This document shows, piece by piece, positions 27,131 to 35,796 of a stretch of DNA of 61,267 nt. The notes beneath the pieces are model-generated. The model ran no database searches and had not been told where the DNA came from. It saw nothing but the letters and a program-made list of their open reading frames with translations. Source of the DNA: Deltaproteobacteria bacterium (lineage in GTDB: Bacteria > Desulfobacterota > DSM-4660 > Desulfatiglandales > HGW-15); assembly GCA_019308745.1 (NCBI GenBank), contig JAFDHO010000023.1:1-61267 (forward strand), in the 5' to 3' direction. Within the stretch, counting starts at the first letter, position 1; every line of letters starts with the position of its first letter. The position numbers and the translations under genes are program-made.

Positions 27131-27403
27131 GGGAAAGAGCCCTTATGCAAGTCCCGGGTACTTCCATACGGACGTAGGATACCCATAGGATAAGGGCCAC
27201 GGAGATGCTGCCCACTCGCCTTGCCAGGATGCACCGTGCGGAAGCGCGGGGAGGAATGGCGAAAGGTGACCGCGGCGCAGTTCCCCTTGGCTACGCCGCT
27301 TATGCCTTGGCCCCTGCCGGGGGCGCTTTCCTTCCTCTGGCTAATTCTTGTCCTTTCTGTTCGCTGATGTATCTCCTCAAAAAGCGGATCTTGGAAAAAA
27401 GCC
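27131..27403. other. Intergenic region before the tup promoter
   Basis: GC-rich then AT-richer sequence with no credible gene. A 71-codon frame at 27205-27420 has low-complexity composition and no ribosome binding site. Confidence 0.3.
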
Positions 27404-27430
27404 TTGACATGGCACCCTAAAGACTATAAA
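27404..27430 (+). promoter_or_regulatory. Candidate tup promoter
   Basis: Consensus TTGACA (27404-27409) and TATAAA (27425-27430) with a 15-base spacer, shorter than ideal, 57 bases before tupA. A short spacer can make a promoter depend on an activator. Confidence 0.5.
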
Positions 27431-27452
27431 TACCCTTCTATCACCCTAGACA

Positions 27453-27470
27453 TATATCAACACTGATATA
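27453..27470 (+). promoter_or_regulatory. 18-bp perfect palindrome, candidate operator of tupABC
   Basis: TATATCA-ACAC-TGATATA (27453-27470) is a perfect 7-4-7 palindrome between the -10 and the tupA start at 27487. The TATAT-type half-sites recall ModE-family and TunR-type oxyanion regulators that control molybdate or tungstate uptake; that link is inference. Confidence 0.55.
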
Positions 27471-27486
27471 AGAAAGGCCCTGCGAT

Positions 27487-28407
27487 ATGTTTATTCCAGG
27501 CAAAAAGCCAAGATTTTTCACCCTGGTAACCTTGGCGGCTATTCTCATACTTACCGGGCTCGCTTACGGGGGAAATGCAAATGTTATCAAAATGGCAACC
27601 ACCACGAGCACGGAAAACTCCGGCCTCTTGGATGTGCTTCTCCCTGAGTTTACCGAGGATACCGGGATTGGGGTCAAGGTCTTCGCCAAGGGGACTGGAG
27701 CGGCCCTCCGGGACGGAATGGACGGCAACGTGGATATCGTCTTTGTTCACGCAAAGGAAGATGAGGAACGCTTTGTTGCCCAGGGGTACGGTGCTTACAG
27801 GTTTGGGGTCATGCACAATGATTTTGTGATCCTTGGCCCAGGGGATGATCCGGCAGGGATCAGGGGGTCGTCTAGCGCAATTTGGGCACTGAAGAAGATC
27901 TTTGACAGGAAGGCCATGTTTATCTCTCGCGGAGATGACAGCGGTACGCACAAGAAAGAGCAGGCCCTTTGGAAGGCGGCCCGACTTCCCTTGAACAGGC
28001 AGACAAAGGAATTCGTCAAAAAAGGCAAAAGGCAAAGCATGATCTTTCTCTACCCCGAGGGTCTCGGGAAATGGTATATGTCTATCGGACAGGGCATGGG
28101 CAAGGCCCTCACCTACGCGGAGGAGAAAAGGGCTTATACCCTGAGCGACAGAGGAACCTACCTGAAATATCGATTCGGCAGAAAAAGGGGTCTTGATCTG
28201 GACATACTCTGCGAAGGAGATCCGTTACTCCATAATCCCTACGGGATCATTCCCATAAACCCCAAGGTTCACCCCCACGTCAAGTTTCGATGGGCGGATA
28301 CCCTGGCCAAGTGGGTTGTGTCCGCCAAGGCCCAGAGACTTATCGCCGGTTTCAAGATCCAGGGCCGTCAGGCCTTTTTCCCTGACGCCCTTCCGGGTGC
28401 CGAATGA
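27487..28407 (+). CDS. tupA: Tungstate ABC transporter, substrate-binding protein
   Basis: 306 residues. Residues 1-27 are a signal peptide (FFTLVTLAAILILTGLAYG). The mature protein opens IKMATTTSTENSGLLDVLLP, with the TTTST oxyanion-binding motif diagnostic of TupA/WtpA-type tungstate binders, followed by VFAKGTGAALRDG, FVHAKEDEERFV and SRGDDSGTHKKE. TupA binds tungstate with very high affinity over molybdate. It is followed by the permease and ATPase genes but after an unusual 238-base structured gap. Tungsten or molybdenum would serve the oxidoreductase at 1651-4353 among others. Confidence 0.95.
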   Translation: MFIPGKKPRFFTLVTLAAILILTGLAYGGNANVIKMATTTSTENSGLLDVLLPEFTEDTGIGVKVFAKGTGAALRDGMDGNVDIVFVHAKEDEERFVAQGYGAYRFGVMHNDFVILGPGDDPAGIRGSSSAIWALKKIFDRKAMFISRGDDSGTHKKEQALWKAARLPLNRQTKEFVKKGKRQSMIFLYPEGLGKWYMSIGQGMGKALTYAEEKRAYTLSDRGTYLKYRFGRKRGLDLDILCEGDPLLHNPYGIIPINPKVHPHVKFRWADTLAKWVVSAKAQRLIAGFKIQGRQAFFPDALPGAE

Positions 28408-28645
28408 CATTCGTGGGGGCTTTGTCTCACTCTTTGCCCCGTGGATGCTTGACTGCAGGGGGGCATGCCCCTCCGGAATTCGACCGGGGCCGCCGGGCCC
28501 CCCTGGGAAGGAATCAAAGACCCGGTGTAACATCCCCGTGTTCCGGCACCGGGATTTTCCGCTGGGCAAACTTGATTTTTCCCGGGCCCGCTTCTATCAT
28601 ACCCGCGTGTAGGATTGGAGATCCGAAGGAGCAGGAACCAACAAA
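28408..28645 (+). promoter_or_regulatory. Structured intercistronic region between tupA and tupB, possible Moco/Tuco-like riboswitch
   Basis: This GC-rich gap has three predicted hairpins: GGGG-CATG-CCCC (28460-28471), GGGGCC-loop-GGCCCC (28486-28501) and CCCGGTG-loop-CACCGGG (28521-28553). Single-stranded CACTC, CCCTCCGGAA and CCCTGGGAAGG lie around them, an arrangement that, from memory, recalls the Moco/Tuco cofactor RNA family, known upstream of molybdate/tungstate transport and cofactor genes. I cannot run a covariance search, so the family call is weak; that the region is structured is well supported. No coding sequence fits. Confidence 0.35.
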
Positions 28646-29341
28646 ATGGAATTTCTCATTGACAGCTTTTTGTCTGCCATACTGCTGCTCTGGTCTTTGG
28701 ACCCAGAGGTCTACTTCATTATCTATGTTTCACTGAAGGTCAGCCTGACTTCGACACTCATTGCCAGCCTTATGGGTGTTCCAACAGGTTTCATGATCGC
28801 CCTGAACGAATTCCGGGGCAAGAGGATGCTTATTACGATCCTCAACTCCCTCTTGGCCTTGCCGACAGTGGTCATTGGCCTGTTTGTCTATGCCTTTATC
28901 TCCAGGGAAGGTCTTCTGGGCGTGCTGGATCTGCTCTATACCCAGACGGCCATGGTTATCGGTCAGGTCATACTTATCCTTCCCATCGTGACCTCCCTGA
29001 CGATCGCTGCCATAAGCGGCATCGATGACAGGTACAGGAAGACCGCCCTTACCCTGGGGGCCACCCCTTTCCAGGCAGGCTTTGCAATATTTAGAGAAGC
29101 CCGATATGGTATAGTTGCGGCCGTTATCGCCTCCTTTGGGAGGGTGATAGCGGAGATAGGCATAAGCATGATGCTGGGCGGGAATGCCAAGGGATATACA
29201 CGCACCATGACCACGGCCATGGCACTCGAGTATGACAAAGGAGAGTTTGTCTTGGGGGTGGCCCTGGGCATCGTTCTCCTCCTTACCAGCTTCACTATCA
29301 ATGTCTTCTTCAATTACCTCCAGGGAAGGAACAGACCTTGA
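28646..29341 (+). CDS. tupB: Tungstate ABC transporter, permease
   Basis: 231-residue inner-membrane permease with about five or six hydrophobic segments and the binding-protein-dependent permease EAA-type loop in KTALTLGATPFQAGFAIFRE. IAEIGISMMLGGNAKGYTRT is typical of TupB. It forms the channel with the TupC ATPase. The ATG follows GAAGGAGCAGG; its stop overlaps the first base of tupC's ATG. Confidence 0.93.
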   Translation: MEFLIDSFLSAILLLWSLDPEVYFIIYVSLKVSLTSTLIASLMGVPTGFMIALNEFRGKRMLITILNSLLALPTVVIGLFVYAFISREGLLGVLDLLYTQTAMVIGQVILILPIVTSLTIAAISGIDDRYRKTALTLGATPFQAGFAIFREARYGIVAAVIASFGRVIAEIGISMMLGGNAKGYTRTMTTAMALEYDKGEFVLGVALGIVLLLTSFTINVFFNYLQGRNRP

Positions 29342-30348
29342 TGCTGTTTGAGATAAAGGACCTGACCAAGGTCTATGGGAACAGGACCGTTCTCGATATC
29401 CCCGAGTTGAGCTTTGAAAAGGGGATCGTGTACTCCCTTCTGGGGCCCAACGGCTCAGGAAAGACGACCCTCCTGGAGATTTTGAGCCTACTGGCCCCCC
29501 CCACGACAGGAGTGGTCAGGTACAATGGCAGTCCCATAGATTTCCTCTCGAACAATTTGACCGCCCTTCGGCGTGAAATAGTGATGGTTCAACAGAACCC
29601 CGTTCTCTTTACCACCACCGTCTACAAGAACCTCGACTTCGGGCTCAAGGTCCGGGGGGTGCCCAAGGCAAAGAGGAGGCGACTCATTGAGGAGGCCTTG
29701 GATCTGGTGGGTATGAGAGGATTCATCCATGCCGAAGCCAATAGGTTGTCGGGAGGAGAGACCCAAAGGGTTGCCATTGCGAGGGCGATTGTCTGCTCAC
29801 CCAAGGTTATTCTTTTTGACGAACCCACCTCGAACGTGGACGCCGAAAATCAATCCGCCATAGAAAGTATACTTGCGGGGATTCATAGCCAAAAGCAGGT
29901 GTCCGTCATATTTACCACCCACAATCTGACCCAGGCGTCCAGACTCTCTCAAAGGATAATATCCCTCTTCGAAGGCAGGGCGGTTCCTTCCCTCTTTGAA
30001 AACATATTCAGCGTCAATCTCCCCCCTGGTAACGAACAATTCAAGTCATGTCTCATCCAGGACACCATAAAGGTCTCTGTTAAGACCAACAAGATCGGGA
30101 GTGCAAAACTGTCCATTGACCCCCGGTTGATCCAGTTGGAGGAACAACCTGCAAAGGATAATCGCAGGAATTCCTTCAATGGCAGGGTCACGCAACTGGC
30201 CGAGGAAAAAGATCACGCAAGAATTGTCGTGGATATCGGAATTACCCTTCATGTCCTCACCAGGGAAGATGTTTACAGGTCACGGCCCTTCTTGGTCGGT
30301 GATAAGGTGACTGTGTCATGCCCTGACGAGAGCATCCAAGTGCTCTAA
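29341..30348 (+). CDS. tupC: Tungstate ABC transporter, ATP-binding protein
   Basis: About 335 residues. Walker A LLGPNGSGKTTLLE, Q-loop VMVQQNPVLF, ABC signature RLSGGETQRVAIARAI, Walker B VILFDEPTSNVD and H-loop FTTHNLTQA are all present. The C-terminal ~110 residues (SVKTNKIGSAKLSIDPRLIQ ... RVTQLAEEKDHARIV) look like a TOBE/molybdate-binding-type regulatory fold, which can inhibit transport when the oxyanion is plentiful. Start at ATG 29341 (TGATG overlap with tupB); the TTG one codon earlier is less likely. Confidence 0.93.
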   Translation: MLFEIKDLTKVYGNRTVLDIPELSFEKGIVYSLLGPNGSGKTTLLEILSLLAPPTTGVVRYNGSPIDFLSNNLTALRREIVMVQQNPVLFTTTVYKNLDFGLKVRGVPKAKRRRLIEEALDLVGMRGFIHAEANRLSGGETQRVAIARAIVCSPKVILFDEPTSNVDAENQSAIESILAGIHSQKQVSVIFTTHNLTQASRLSQRIISLFEGRAVPSLFENIFSVNLPPGNEQFKSCLIQDTIKVSVKTNKIGSAKLSIDPRLIQLEEQPAKDNRRNSFNGRVTQLAEEKDHARIVVDIGITLHVLTREDVYRSRPFLVGDKVTVSCPDESIQVL

Positions 30349-30557
30349 TAATTGGTCCCTTGAAAATCCTAACCGACAATCTGCTGTCTCAAGCGACGCA
30401 TCGTTGAGGTTTGTTGGTCGTCCCTCGTCCAGATCTCATCCGTCATCGGTCGTCCGTCATTTATCCCCAGGGGTTCCCTTGGCGCTCAAGCAGGACCCAA
30501 CCCAGTCCGCACGACGCTCCTTGTTCACCGCTATCTGAAATCAAGACGGGTAAGGTC
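30349..30557. other. Convergent intergenic region
   Basis: Lies between convergent tupC and the radical SAM gene. It contains a low-complexity run with repeated GGTCGTCC and CCGTCAT units (30417-30460). The same kind of sequence, in the other orientation, makes up the spacer of the relict CRISPR array. No gene seen. Confidence 0.35.
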
Positions 30558-32300
30558 TCAGCATACACCACACCTTTTGCATTCCCCGACTCGACAGACA
30601 TCTGATTCCTTCCCTTCAAGGGCCAGTGCATACTCTTCTGCGAGATAGTCCTTGTCTATGCCTTTGTCGATAAAATCCCAGGGAAGGGTCTCCCGCAGGT
30701 CCTTCGGCCTGTATACGAAGAAGTCCGGGTTGATATCAGAATGACGGAGGGCCCTGTTCCAATCCCCTCCCAGCTCGTGGGTGCGCAGGAGGATACGGCC
30801 CACTCTCCTGTCTCCGAGGGAAAGGAGGCTCTGGACGTAGGCCCATTTCGGGACGTCGAAGGTGACTCTGATTCCCCCCGCCTTTTTCAAGGCAGTCTTG
30901 AGCCATCTCTGTTTTTCCTTCAACGCAGGCACCTGTTCCATCGGAAACCATTGAAATGGGGTGGACGGCTTCGGCACAAAACAGTTGACACTCAGCCTTA
31001 TCTCGCTCACTCTCCCCCGGTCCCTGGATTTCCTGATAATCTGGTGTCTGATCTTCTTTACGAGGTCCACGATATTCTCTATGTCGTCCTGTGTCTCCGT
31101 AGGAAGTCCTATCAGGAAATAGAGCCTCAAGTTCAGGCCTCCTGCTTCCCCGATCAAGGCGGCGGCCTTGAGGATATCATCCTCCCGGAGATGCTTGTTT
31201 ATGACTCCTCTAAGCCTTTCGGAGCCTGCTTCCGGTGCTATGGCCAGTGTTCTCTGGCCCGAACGCTTCAATTGCTGGACGAGGTCCTTTGTCAGGGCAT
31301 CGGCCCTGAGGGACGAGACCGAGAACGCGCCCCCCCTTTTCAGGATGCGTCCCGTAACATTCTCGAGGCCCGGCGTATCCGCAACCGAGGTACTCAAAAG
31401 CCCCAGGGATGTCTGCTCTTTCATGACCCTGTCTATGGAAGAGATCAAGGCCTCTTCGGTGTGGAACCTGGGGGGCCTGTAAAGGTATCCGGCCGCACAG
31501 AACCTGCAGGACCGGCCGCAGCCTCTGCCAAGTTCAACAAGGGCCCTATCGGCAAAAGTGGTATCAGCAGTGATGATGGCCGATGTCGAAACCGGAACAT
31601 CCGCCAAGGCCGCACGGGCCACTTTTATCTTCGGAGACACGTCCCGGTCTGTCGGTTCCATAGCCTCGATGGTACCGTCCTCCTTGTATTTCACCTGATA
31701 GAAAGACGGCACGTAGACAGAAGACATGCTTTTTGAAAGGGTCTCCAATATGACCTCCTTACTCCTGTGCCCCTGGTAAAGCTGCGAGAGCAGGGTCATC
31801 AGGTCGTCAATCATCGGTTCGGCCTCTCCCAGAACGAAGAAGTCCACGAAAGGAGTAAGGGGCTCCGGATTGAGGAAGGTGGTTATGCCCCCCGCCATGA
31901 CCAGGGGGTGAGGAAAGTGCCTCTCGGTTGCTAAGAGGGGGATATCCCCCAAGTGCAGCATTTTCAGTACATTCGGATAATCGTTCTCGAAAGAAATTGA
32001 AAAGGCAATGATGTCAAATCGATCGGCGGGTGTCAGAGACTCTACGGAAACAAGGCCCTTCCCCCTGTCAAGGTGGAGGGACATCTCCCTTGTATCTGGC
32101 AGGAAGAGCCTTTCAGCGACGACATCTTTTCTCTGGTTAAGAAGCCCGTAGAGGACATGAAATCCCAGATTGGACATTCCCGTGCGGTACTGATTCGGAT
32201 AGGCAAGTCCGATGGCGATCCTGCCGCCCCAATCTTTCCTGACAGTTCCCTTTTCCCCTGCAAGTCTTTTTCGATAAAGGGAGTGGATTTTTTCGGACAC
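30558..32300 (-). CDS. B12-binding-type radical SAM protein (TIGR03960-like)
   Basis: 580 residues. An N-terminal half with IGLAYPNQYRTGMSNLGFHV and LVMAGGITTFLNPEP is the cobalamin-domain-like region; the radical SAM centre is Cys261-x3-Cys265-x2-Cys268 in ELGRGCGRSCRFCAAGYLYR. APEAGSERLRGVINK and YFLIGLPTET are barrel motifs. The protein ends in a cysteine group, CRVGECKRCGVC, a possible extra Fe-S site. Its family is often split next to a TIGR03936-type partner, which is not seen here. It follows ftsZ on the same strand after 105 bases and may be read from the division-cluster transcript. Function unknown, possibly RNA modification. Confidence 0.87.
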   Translation of the reverse strand: MSEKIHSLYRKRLAGEKGTVRKDWGGRIAIGLAYPNQYRTGMSNLGFHVLYGLLNQRKDVVAERLFLPDTREMSLHLDRGKGLVSVESLTPADRFDIIAFSISFENDYPNVLKMLHLGDIPLLATERHFPHPLVMAGGITTFLNPEPLTPFVDFFVLGEAEPMIDDLMTLLSQLYQGHRSKEVILETLSKSMSSVYVPSFYQVKYKEDGTIEAMEPTDRDVSPKIKVARAALADVPVSTSAIITADTTFADRALVELGRGCGRSCRFCAAGYLYRPPRFHTEEALISSIDRVMKEQTSLGLLSTSVADTPGLENVTGRILKRGGAFSVSSLRADALTKDLVQQLKRSGQRTLAIAPEAGSERLRGVINKHLREDDILKAAALIGEAGGLNLRLYFLIGLPTETQDDIENIVDLVKKIRHQIIRKSRDRGRVSEIRLSVNCFVPKPSTPFQWFPMEQVPALKEKQRWLKTALKKAGGIRVTFDVPKWAYVQSLLSLGDRRVGRILLRTHELGGDWNRALRHSDINPDFFVYRPKDLRETLPWDFIDKGIDKDYLAEEYALALEGKESDVCRVGECKRCGVC

Positions 32301-32405
32301 GGCTCTCCCCTTCCCCTATGTCAAGAGGCAAAGCTGTCACATCCTTCAGGCCTATCCTATCATTCATCAACCCGGTCGGCGGACTAACTATCTCGTAGGT
32401 CTTGA

Positions 32406-33617
32406 CTAGTCTGCCTTGGCCCTGAGAAAAGTCGGGTAGTCCAGGCTGTCTTTAAAAAATGACCGTTTGAAAAACCCTTTCTTGCCCTGGCTTTGTTTCC
32501 GCGGAGCATCCCCGGAAGAGATCGCTTCAGCCTTGACCCTCTGAAACGTAGGAGTATCCAGGCTGTCAAAGCTTTCACCGTTAACCCTTACGGTCCAGGG
32601 ATCTTCGGCCTCTTCGGGAGTAACATCTCTCAGCCTGACCACCTTGTTGTAGCTGTCGCGCTCAATACCGGTAGCTATAACGGTTATTTGAATCTCGTCT
32701 CCCATGTCATCATCAAAGACCACACCCCAGAATATTTCCGCGTTGCCGTCAACTTCCTGTTTGATGTAGCTGGAGGCCACATCGATCTCTTCCATGGTCA
32801 TGTCCGAGGGTCCGGTGATGTTCATCAGGAGACCGCGGGCACCACTTATGGAGATATCTTCCAAAAGCGGGCTGTTTATGGCCTGCTGGGCCGCCTCAGA
32901 GGCCCTGTTTTCACCGCTGGCCCTCCCGGTCCCCATGATGGCCGTCCCCATTTCCGCCATGACCTTTTTCACGTCTGCGAAATCGAGGTTGATGAAGCCG
33001 TTACTCATGATCAGGTCCGAGATGCCCTTCACCGCGTTGAGCAGTACCTCGTCTGCCCTTGTTATCAGCTCCTTGAAGGTGGTCTTCTTATCGCCTATGC
33101 TCTTCAGCCGCTCGTTGGGGATAATGATAAGGGTGTCAACTTCCTTTTTTAGCTTCTCTATCCCCTCCATCGCCCGGCTCATCCTCTTTTCCCCTTCAAA
33201 ATGAAAAGGTTTTGTAACGACGGCGACTGTCAGGGCCCCACTCTCCTTGGATTCTCTGGCCAGTATTGGCGAGGCCCCGGTTCCGGTCCCCCCGCCCATA
33301 CCCGCGGTAATGAATACCATGTCAGATTCGGTGATGGCATCCTTTATCTCGTTGATGCTCTCTTCCGCAGACAATCTGCCGATTTCCGGGTCGGCCCCTG
33401 CTCCCAGGCCCTTCGTGATGGAAGCGCCCAACTGAATCCGGTGGGAGCAGGCGGAGAGCTCTAGGGCTTGGCTGTCCGTATTGGCTGAGATGAACTCTAC
33501 TCCTCTCAGCTTGGCGGCTATCATGTTGTTGACAGCATTGCCGCCAGCTCCTCCGATGCCAATGACCTTTATCTTGGCATTGTACCTCTTCTTTTCTTCG
33601 ACAAATTCGAATTTCAT
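32406..33617 (-). CDS. ftsZ: Cell division protein FtsZ with duplicated C-terminal peptide
   Basis: Tubulin-like GTPase that forms the division ring. GGGTGTG lies at residues 108-114, the N-terminal Rossmann motif is [14 protein letters not shown], and the T7/synergy region is [11 protein letters not shown]. The C-terminal conserved peptide that binds FtsA and ZipA is [14 protein letters not shown] (390-403). A near copy, [14 protein letters not shown], occurs at 351-364, with 10 of 14 residues identical, so this FtsZ appears to carry two docking peptides in tandem separated by a 25-residue basic linker. Start at ATG 33617 after GAGGAGGG. It is the last classic gene of the cluster. Confidence 0.96.
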   Translation of the reverse strand: MKFEFVEEKKRYNAKIKVIGIGGAGGNAVNNMIAAKLRGVEFISANTDSQALELSACSHRIQLGASITKGLGAGADPEIGRLSAEESINEIKDAITESDMVFITAGMGGGTGTGASPILARESKESGALTVAVVTKPFHFEGEKRMSRAMEGIEKLKKEVDTLIIIPNERLKSIGDKKTTFKELITRADEVLLNAVKGISDLIMSNGFINLDFADVKKVMAEMGTAIMGTGRASGENRASEAAQQAINSPLLEDISISGARGLLMNITGPSDMTMEEIDVASSYIKQEVDGNAEIFWGVVFDDDMGDEIQITVIATGIERDSYNKVVRLRDVTPEEAEDPWTVRVNGESFDSLDTPTFQRVKAEAISSGDAPRKQSQGKKGFFKRSFFKDSLDYPTFLRAKAD

Positions 33618-33730
33618 AGATGTCCCTCCTCACTAGTTGTTTTTGTTTATTGAAATGTGTCTACACTCCGAGGTTAATATGAGAGAGCCTTTTGGGAGAC
33701 TCAAGCCCATCCATAGTTCCCAACCAAGGG

Positions 33731-34954
33731 TCAAATCACGTCCATGAACCATCGCTTCATCCTTTCCATGACCCGGGAGAATATGTTGGTGTCCCTTATC
33801 CTGAACTTCTTTTTCACTTTGCTTCTCTTGGCCCCATAGAGGACGAGCCCTACGGCCGTCGCGTACATGGGCTTGTTCACGATTTCGACCAAACCACTCA
33901 TGCCCTGGGGATAACCAGTCCGAGTGGGGCCGTTGAAAATCTGTTCCGCCATCTCTGCCACGCCCGCAAGCTCGGCCGACCCGCCGGTAATCACCACTCC
34001 GGAATTTATTATGTCTTCGTAACCCGACCGCACCAGCTCGTTGTGGATGAGGGTAAATATCTCTTCTACTCTCGGTTCCAAGATCTCGCACAGGATTTGC
34101 CTGGACAACACCCTCGCCGGCCTACCCCCGACGCCCGGGACTTCTATTGTTTCGTCCTTTGAGATCATGGACGATAGGGCGCATCCGTATTTCATCTTTA
34201 TCTTTTCCGCCTCTTTGCCCGGTGTCCTCAGTCCGATGGAAATATCATAAGTGAGGTTGTCACCTCCCAAGGCCAGGACCGACGTATGTTTTATGGTCCC
34301 CTTTGAGAATACGGCCATATCGGTCGTCCCCCCGCCAAAATCGATGAGGGCCACCCCCAGGTTCCGCTCTTCATCGGAGAGGACGGCTTCGCTGGAAGCC
34401 AGGGACTCAAGTACGATGTCACATACGTCCAGGCCTGCCCTATTTGCGCACTTTATGATATTCTGGGCCGATGTGACGGCCCCCGTAACGATATGTATCT
34501 TTGCTTCCAGGCGGACACCGGCCATTCCGAGGGGATCGATGATGCCATCCTGCTCGTCAACAATAAATTCCTGGGTCAGGACATGGATGACTTCCCGGTC
34601 CATGGGAATGGCCACGGCGCTTGCAGCCTCTATGACCCTGTCAACATCCTTTCTTGTGACTTCCTTCTCCTTTAGGGCGATCACCCCGTGACTGTTGAAT
34701 CCCTTGATATGGCCCCCTGCTATACCAGCGTAGACAGAGCTTATCTCGCATCCGGCCATAGTCTCCGCTTCTTCTATGGCCTCCTTGATCGAGTTGACCG
34801 TCTTCTCTATATTGACCACCACACCCTTTCTGAGGCCCTCGGAGGGGTGGGTCCCTATTCCGATTATTTCAATGGAATCCGATCTCACCTCACCAACGAC
34901 GGCACATATTTTGGTCGTGCCTATGTCCAGTCCGACAATGATTTCTCCTGCCAT
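33731..34954 (-). CDS. ftsA: Cell division protein FtsA
   Basis: Actin-fold ATPase that tethers FtsZ to the membrane; about 407 residues. Seen are the phosphate-1 loop VGLDIGTTKICAVVGE, SSVYAGIAGGHIKG of the 1C subdomain, the phosphate-2 loop LIDFGGGTTDMAVF, and VVITGGSAELAGVAE. The C-terminus ends in an amphipathic basic helix (FSRVMERMKRWFMDVI), the membrane-targeting sequence. I choose the ATG at 34954 because GAGGTGAGGGG precedes it; an ATG at 34978 overlaps the ftsQ stop (ATGA) but has its purine run too close. Confidence 0.95.
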   Translation of the reverse strand: MAGEIIVGLDIGTTKICAVVGEVRSDSIEIIGIGTHPSEGLRKGVVVNIEKTVNSIKEAIEEAETMAGCEISSVYAGIAGGHIKGFNSHGVIALKEKEVTRKDVDRVIEAASAVAIPMDREVIHVLTQEFIVDEQDGIIDPLGMAGVRLEAKIHIVTGAVTSAQNIIKCANRAGLDVCDIVLESLASSEAVLSDEERNLGVALIDFGGGTTDMAVFSKGTIKHTSVLALGGDNLTYDISIGLRTPGKEAEKIKMKYGCALSSMISKDETIEVPGVGGRPARVLSRQILCEILEPRVEEIFTLIHNELVRSGYEDIINSGVVITGGSAELAGVAEMAEQIFNGPTRTGYPQGMSGLVEIVNKPMYATAVGLVLYGAKRSKVKKKFRIRDTNIFSRVMERMKRWFMDVI

Positions 34955-34974
34955 TATCCCCTCACCTCGAAGAC

Positions 34975-35796
34975 TCATCCCTTTTTGAAGGACACAACCG
35001 CCCCATCGGGATAATTCAAATCGATCCGCTTCACCATGGGCAGGCTCCCCTTGCTGTCCAGATGTTCAACGACCCTCTTCAGATCTGCCATTCGAAATCC
35101 CATATCAGCATGGTTCAGCTCCACGGAGGCAGCGAGGGAATTGAAATAGAGGGAGACGTTCCCGTCCCTCTCCATATGGATCTCTGCCAGTTCTCTCAGG
35201 GACCACTGGCCCTGCTCTGATTCCAGGAAACCCAGGACCCGCACGGCATCCCTCAGGAGCTGATCCCTTGTCTCCTCGGAACTGGGTACGCCTGTTATCA
35301 CGGGCAAGTCGGTGTCTTCCTCCTCGTCAACTGCCTTGAAAACCTCTCCCCACCGGTTTATGTAGTAGAGCCTTTCCAACAGGACCAGCGCACGGGCCTC
35401 TTCTCTTTCCACCTTGACTGCGAGTGTGTGAGGAAAACGCTTCTCAAGCGTTACCTTCCTTACCCAGGGGTGGGCCTCCATCCTTTGCCGTACTTCCTCC
35501 GTGTCGACGGCCAAAAGGCTCATCCCCCTGCTCAGGCCCGAGTTCTCGAGAAGGACCCTCTTGAAGTCGTCCTCAATACCCGTGATAAGCACCTTCTCCA
35601 GCCTGATATAGGAAGAAGTGAGGAGGTACTCATATGCAGTTATGAGCATGGCACTTATCAGGGCCAGGCCCATGACCAGGAGTGAGAACTTCGTGAAACA
35701 TCCCCCGAGGAAGGAAATCAATCTCCAAAAGGCTGATAGCCTTTTCTTCCTTCTCTTCATGACGGCCTGCCTTTTGATGACGGATTTTCTCTTCAC
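34975..35796 (-). CDS. ftsQ: Cell division protein FtsQ
   Basis: 273 residues, bitopic. A basic cytoplasmic tail (KRKSVIKRQAVMKRRKKRL) precedes one membrane segment (FSLLVMGLALISAMLITAY), then the POTRA domain (IRLEKVLITGIEDDFKRVLL ... VRKVTLEKRFPHTLAVKV) and the beta domain with REEARALVLLERLYYINRWG. FtsQ bridges early and late divisome proteins, binding FtsB and FtsL. It starts with GTG at 35796, overlapping the murB stop (GTGA), so translation is coupled. Confidence 0.92.
   Translation of the reverse strand: MKRKSVIKRQAVMKRRKKRLSAFWRLISFLGGCFTKFSLLVMGLALISAMLITAYEYLLTSSYIRLEKVLITGIEDDFKRVLLENSGLSRGMSLLAVDTEEVRQRMEAHPWVRKVTLEKRFPHTLAVKVEREEARALVLLERLYYINRWGEVFKAVDEEEDTDLPVITGVPSSEETRDQLLRDAVRVLGFLESEQGQWSLRELAEIHMERDGNVSLYFNSLAASVELNHADMGFRMADLKRVVEHLDSKGSLPMVKRIDLNYPDGAVVSFKKG

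Noticed and set aside
27205-27420. 71-codon plus-strand frame before tupA
   Set aside because: No ribosome binding site, low-complexity product, and it overlaps the tup promoter.
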